Assembly (NCBI GenBank): GCA_030674185.1
Contig: JAPXFY010000030.1
Location: forward strand, 37,703,036-37,725,535
Origin: Monoplex corrugatus
Lineage: Eukaryota; Mollusca; Gastropoda; Littorinimorpha; Ranellidae
DNA: 22,500 nucleotides
Direction of reading: 5' to 3'
In this document: positions 18,820-22,500 of the stretch, one piece after another
Layout: every line of letters begins with the position of its first letter
How positions within the stretch are numbered: position 1 is the stretch's first letter
Notes under the pieces: model-generated
Told to the model about the DNA's origin: nothing
What the model saw: the letters and a program-made list of their open reading frames with translations, nothing else
Database searches by the model: none
Program-made: the position numbers and the translations under genes

Positions 18820-19312
18820 TCCATTCTTACCAACAAATGCCTATCAATTAACATCAGAAAGAGAGTTCTTGAGTGTTACATAGAACCAATACTGTTGTAC
18901 GGATGCGAGGCGTGGACAGTCAGCAAGCAAAGCCAGAGCAGGATTGAGGCAGCCGAGATGTGGTTTCTCAGAAGAATATTGAGAGTACCATGGACAGCAA
19001 AGAAAACAAACGAGACAGTCTTGATGGAGGCAGACACAAGTCGATCACTGATAAGGAAGATTAGGAAAAGACAAGCAACATTTATAGGCCATTTTATGAG
19101 GAAGGGGGATTTGGAGCACCTGGTCACAACGGGAAAGCTGGAGGGAAAGAGAGCACCGGGTAGACCCAGGGAGAGAATGCTGGACGGACTTGCAAATTGG
19201 CTGGGGATGAAGAGGGTGGGGGAGATGCTGGGTGCAACGAGAGATAGAGATGGTTGGAAGTCCATGGTTGCCAACGCCATGCGGCAGGGCACCTGATGAT
19301 GATGATGATGAT
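18820..19312 (+). mobile_element. LINE C: 493-bp 5'-truncated 3' end of an RTE-like LINE, inserted in the minisatellite
   Basis: The frame is open from the first inserted base (codon TCC at 18820) for 158 residues to TGA 19294-19296. It encodes the region after the RT catalytic core: ILTNKCLS, ECYIEPILLYGCEAWT, EMWFLRRILRVPW, RQATFIGHFMRK, LEHLVTTGKLEGKRAPGRPR and a closing DRDGWKSMVANAM. The stop runs directly into a (TGA)n tail to 19312, then the duplicated target. It may belong to the same family as LINE B, but the two pieces do not overlap, so this cannot be shown here. It lies on the + strand, opposite to LINE B. No stop or frameshift is seen, so it is younger than LINE B. Confidence 0.92.
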
Positions 19313-20130
19313 ACATACCCATACCCACACATTGATTTTTGTACTCATACCCATACTCACATTGATTTTTGTACTCAGATGTACCAATACCCACAGTGAT
19401 TTTTGTACTCAGACATATCCATACCCACACAGTGATTTTTGTATTCCAGACTTACCCATACCCACACATTGATTTTTGTACTCCAGACTTACCCATACCC
19501 ACACAGTGATTTTTGTACTCCAGACTTACCCATACCCACATTGATTTTTATACTCAGACATACCCAATACCCACATTGATTTTTATACTCAGACATACCC
19601 ATACTCACATTGATTTTTGTACTCCAGACTTACCCATACCCACACAGTGATTTTTGTACTCAGACATACCCATACCCACACAGTGATTTTTGTACTCAGA
19701 CATACCCATACCCACACAGTGATTTTTGTACTCAGACATACCCATACCCACAGTGATTTTTGTACTCAGACATACCCATACCCACACATTGATTTTTGTA
19801 CTCAGACATACCCATACCCACACAGTGATTTTTGTACTCAGACATACCCATACCCACACAGTGATTTTTGTACTCAGACATACCCATACCCACAGTGATT
19901 TTTGTACTCAGACATACCCATACCCACACAGTGATTTTTATACACAGACATACCCATACTCACATTGATTTTTGTACTCATACATACCCATACCCACACA
20001 TTGATTTTTGTACTCAGACATACCCATACTCACACATTGATTTTTGTACTCAGATGTATCAATACCCACAGTGATTTTTACACAAAGGCAAACCCATATC
20101 CTTGCTGTGATTTTTATACATACAATACCC
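19313..20130. repeat. 34/36-bp minisatellite, right part
   Basis: Units of 36 bases (CACACAGTGATTTTTGTACT plus CAGACATACCCATACC) are mixed with 34-base units lacking CA and others with an inserted C (TACTCCAGACTTACC). The 36-base units keep frames open on both strands (Tyr/Pro/His-rich), which is an artefact. The last units decay at about 20090-20130. Confidence 0.95.
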
Positions 20131-20226
20131 ATACCGATACTGACACCGGTGATGCCGTCAGGTGAGACAGGTGATTAATAAAGAGAAAAGAGAGAGACAT
20201 CATTCAGTGAGTACATTCTTCTCTCT

Positions 20227-20248
20227 CTTACACACACACAAACACACA

Positions 20249-20328
<80 letters not shown>

Positions 20329-20463
20329 TTCACACATACACGCACACTCACACACACACATACAGACACACACATACACACGCACACACACACACACACA
20401 TATTAATTCACACATACACGCACACACACACACACACATATATACATTCACACATTCACACAT

Positions 20464-20524
<61 letters not shown>

Positions 20525-20550
20525 ACACACACATATATACATTCACACAC

Positions 20551-20582
<32 letters not shown>

Positions 20583-20667
20583 GCATACACACACATGCAC
20601 ATATGCACGCACGCACGCACACACACACACAGACACACACACACACACACGCACGCACACACGCACG

Positions 20668-20706
<39 letters not shown>

Positions 20707-20725
20707 GCACGAAGACACACACACT
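20227..20725. repeat. CA microsatellite with CATATATACATTCACACATA inserts
   Basis: About 500 bases of (CA)n, interrupted by CG (CACGCACG) and by a recurring spacer with ATATACATTCACACATACACG at about 20322, 20403, 20438 and 20534. The spacing suggests a larger degenerate repeat of roughly 80-100 bases built of CA tracts. Confidence 0.93.
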
Positions 20726-20839
20726 TCATATACAAACACACCTTCATCATCATAAACCATTTATTGTCTATAACCCCCAACATTTTTTAAACAAACAAAC
20801 AAACAAAAACAAAAAACACTAAGCACTGACAGCAATTGA

Positions 20840-21275
20840 GTTTTGACGATACTCTTTGATCATGAAGCGTTTGATACCATTTTGGTCTTGGCCCACATCA
20901 ATAACTATGTCCTGCGCTGGCAGACTCCAAAATGGAGATGTCAAATATGTACCGAAGGACGTCATCCAAAACTTTGAATTAACGCACAATATGATCTCAA
21001 ATGCTTGTCAGACACTAGATATCGGACCAGAGACAAAGTAATGATCCTCAGGAAATATCACAATGTGTGGAAAAAGAAGAAAACAAAATACACGAACGTT
21101 TATAGCAGGCACACTTACAGAAGCAGATAGGCTTTCAAAAATAGATTTCAGAATATGTACTGCGTTAGCGCAAAAAGAATGATATCAAGTATTGAGAAAT
21201 TAAAGTATGAATTTAATATACTAATATACCATACCAAGACAAACCCATAGACTTCGAAGACTTTACTTCAGAAAC
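20840..21275 (+). pseudogene. Decayed open frame, family not recognised
   Basis: The frame starting at 20840 reads about 145 codons with only three stops (TGA 20975, TAG 21128, TAG 21248) and coding-like content, for example DHEAFDTILVLAHINNY, VLRWQTPKWRCQICTEG, TRDKVMILRKYH and AFKNRFQNMYCVSAKRM. After 21248 a neighbouring frame continues plausibly (DFEDFTSETWW). This looks like an old coding sequence with stop and frameshift damage, possibly from a transposon, but I could not assign it. Chance is possible in AT-rich DNA. Confidence 0.3.
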
Positions 21276-21497
21276 ATGGTGGTAGAGGACATGCTATATT
21301 TTACCGAGCAGAATCTAAAAGAGAAAGTATCCAGATTAAACTTAGAGCGATGGTGTACATATTCTGTTGAAATGTTGCACATGTCTTCAGACAGCAAACA
21401 AAAACCAAAAGAGCTTTGTGCTCACCAAAGACAAAGCACAACCAGCACCCTGTTCATCAAAAACTGTATGGAAGTTCCAAAAAGAAACAGAAGATGA
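21276..21497 (+). pseudogene. Short open frame continuing the decayed region, unrecognised
   Basis: A 73-codon frame (VVEDMLYFTEQNLKEKVSRL and onward) directly follows the previous block in another frame. No domain seen. It overlaps the next frame from 21367, and at most one of the two is meaningful in the overlap. Confidence 0.2.
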
Positions 21498-21678
21498 ACC
21501 AGAAGGCACTGTTGTGATCTGTAGTGATAATGACAAGATCTGTCATGTGATATCAAATTGCTATCAATGCTCAGGGACATGCACTTGCAGAAATGTCGTG
21601 TGCCATCCAATTCATCCCACTCATGAAAACATCACCAACGTAAACCGATGCACAAGGAGATATAGATACTACCATTGA
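21367..21678 (+). CDS. Cysteine-containing open frame of 103 codons, unrecognised
   Basis: It opens with a non-ATG codon, so it would be an exon or fragment rather than a complete gene. It has about ten cysteines, clustered as CCTC near the start and CYQCSGTCTC near the end, with an acidic middle (KETEDEPEG). The last dozen codons are the first unit of the tandem array at 21650, so the natural end is probably before that. It could be the damaged C-terminal part of the frame at 20840. Function unknown. Confidence 0.25.
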   Translation: MKCCTCLQTANKNQKSFVLTKDKAQPAPCSSKTVWKFQKETEDEPEGTVVICSDNDKICHVISNCYQCSGTCTCRNVVCHPIHPTHENITNVNRCTRRYRYYH

Positions 21679-21882
21679 TACAACATTCATGCACAAGGAG
21701 ATATAGATACTACCATTGATTTAACACAAGGAGATATAGATACTACCATTGATACAACACCAGGAGATATAGATACTACCATTGATACAACATTCATGCA
21801 CAAGGAGATATAGATACTACCATTGATACAACATTCATGCACAAGGAGATATAGATACTACCATTGACACAACATTCATTTT
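21650..21882. repeat. 41/33-bp tandem repeat, about 6 copies
   Basis: GGAGATATAGATACTACCAT occurs at 21656, 21697, 21730, 21763, 21804 and 21845: steps of 41, 33, 33, 41 and 41 bases. The difference is an 8-base block (ATTCATGC-like) present or absent between units. It is unrelated to the 41-bp LINE-derived minisatellite despite the equal period. Confidence 0.93.
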
Positions 21883-22113
21883 TCTCAGCTTAACATCACT
21901 GATGAGTGCAGACACACTGAACCTAAATGGTAATGATCATGTGCCATCAACTTTTATTCAGCATGAAAAAACATATATCAATCAAAACTCAACAGTTTCA
22001 AAGAATCAGGCAACAATATAAAGTCGATACAGTTAATAAACTAACACCTTTTAAACCAAAAATAGAAAACAAGAAGCAATTAAACATCTAGACAGCAATC
22101 AACTTGGTGGAAC
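21883..22113. other. AT-rich unique sequence, nothing recognised
   Basis: No coding frame, simple repeat or element seen between the tandem array and the TGTCACG start. Confidence 0.4.
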
Positions 22114-22500
22114 TGTCACGGGAGGAATTTTTGGGCGTTGTTCTGGACTTTGGGGGGATGTTTAGAATTTGGGGGATGTTTATGTGAAAATTACCTTTCT
22201 ACATAGAAATCACACACAACAAGAAGGAAGGAGAGAGACGAGTAGAAACGCACTAAACACTCAAGCAATAACTTTCAAAAACAGTCCATACTCAACATTA
22301 CAAGTCAACATAGTTTCTTTAATTAAGCATGTTCAACTTAAAGCATAATCATCCATCCTCTTATTCTTATTTGCCTACGTCCTAAAGCAATCCTATTTCT
22401 TTGCCTATCAGGCCTAAATCCTACATTGAAATAAAACATCAACATACCTTTACTACATGTTTCTGGCAAAGGCTCAGCACCTCTGCCAGGTTGAGCGGTC
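22114..22500. other. Possible start of a second LTR-like element running off the window
   Basis: TGTCACGG at 22114 matches the terminal 7-8 bases of the LTR-like insert at 14621-16374 (its minus-strand start is TGTCACGG). It opens a compositionally distinct stretch that is G-rich at first, with a duplicated TTTGGGGGATGTTTA at about 22149-22183, then AT-rich. The other end is outside the window and no further similarity to the first insert was seen, so this is tentative. Confidence 0.2.

Noticed and set aside
18310..20130. CRISPR-like regular repeats
   Set aside because: Units are head-to-tail with no unique spacers, in eukaryotic sequence, with unit length drifting from 37 to 34 to 36 bases.
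20162..20760. Long His/Thr- and Cys/Val-rich frames over the CA tract (and similar frames over the TG tracts at 2-321 and 5421-5682)
   Set aside because: Direct translation of dinucleotide microsatellites.
1..22500. tRNA, rRNA or SINE with clear A and B boxes
   Set aside because: None could be recognised by reading. A covariance search would be needed to exclude degraded copies.

Overview
The window looks like animal (metazoan) nuclear DNA, most plausibly from a mollusc or another lophotrochozoan. It has one intron-split coding exon of a secreted-lectin family, AT-rich non-coding DNA, long TG/CA/GA/triplet microsatellites, several minisatellite or satellite families and three non-LTR retrotransposon (LINE) bodies. 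There is no operon-like gene packing. The taxonomic guess is inference from the fibrinogen-related exon and the repeat style; no search was run.

Layout. 1-275 is a TG/TA microsatellite and 343-533 is triplet repeats, both in an intron. 563-813 is the terminal exon of a fibrinogen-related-domain gene (+ strand), with a splice acceptor and an early AATAAA. About 1040-3000 is a 22-bp minisatellite that grades from degenerate to a regular 66-bp (3 x 22) higher-order array. 3724-4283 is a 63-bp minisatellite. About 5105-5288 is a ~60-bp-arm inverted repeat with an inner hairpin. 5433-5617 is a TG microsatellite. 5741-6351 and 9541-10748 are two halves of one 75-bp BamHI-type satellite, split by LINE A (6352-9540), a 5'-truncated endonuclease/reverse-transcriptase retrotransposon with a (GTCTGA)5 tail and a 5-bp ACAGG repeat at both edges. 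10970-11046 and 12636-12872 are GA tracts.

From 18265 down to 12875, on the minus strand, lies LINE B, a decayed RTE-like element. It has been opened inside its endonuclease coding region by a 41-bp minisatellite (about 42 copies) whose unit is that same coding sequence. The minisatellite has in turn been opened by a 1,754-bp LTR-like insertion (14621-16374). 18310-20130 is a 34-37-bp minisatellite interrupted by LINE C (18820-19312), a 5'-truncated 3' end of an RTE-like element with an 11-bp target-site duplication. 20227-20725 is a CA microsatellite. 20840-21680 holds decayed or unrecognised open frames. 21650-21882 is a small tandem array, and an LTR-like TGTCACG start appears at 22114.

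The main result is structural. Three separate tandem arrays are each interrupted by a retroelement, and one array appears to have been born from the coding sequence of the retrotransposon it sits in. The only convincing host coding sequence is the fibrinogen-related exon. A possible 80-bp exon at 11802-11881 is a weak second candidate. No rRNA, tRNA or CRISPR was seen.
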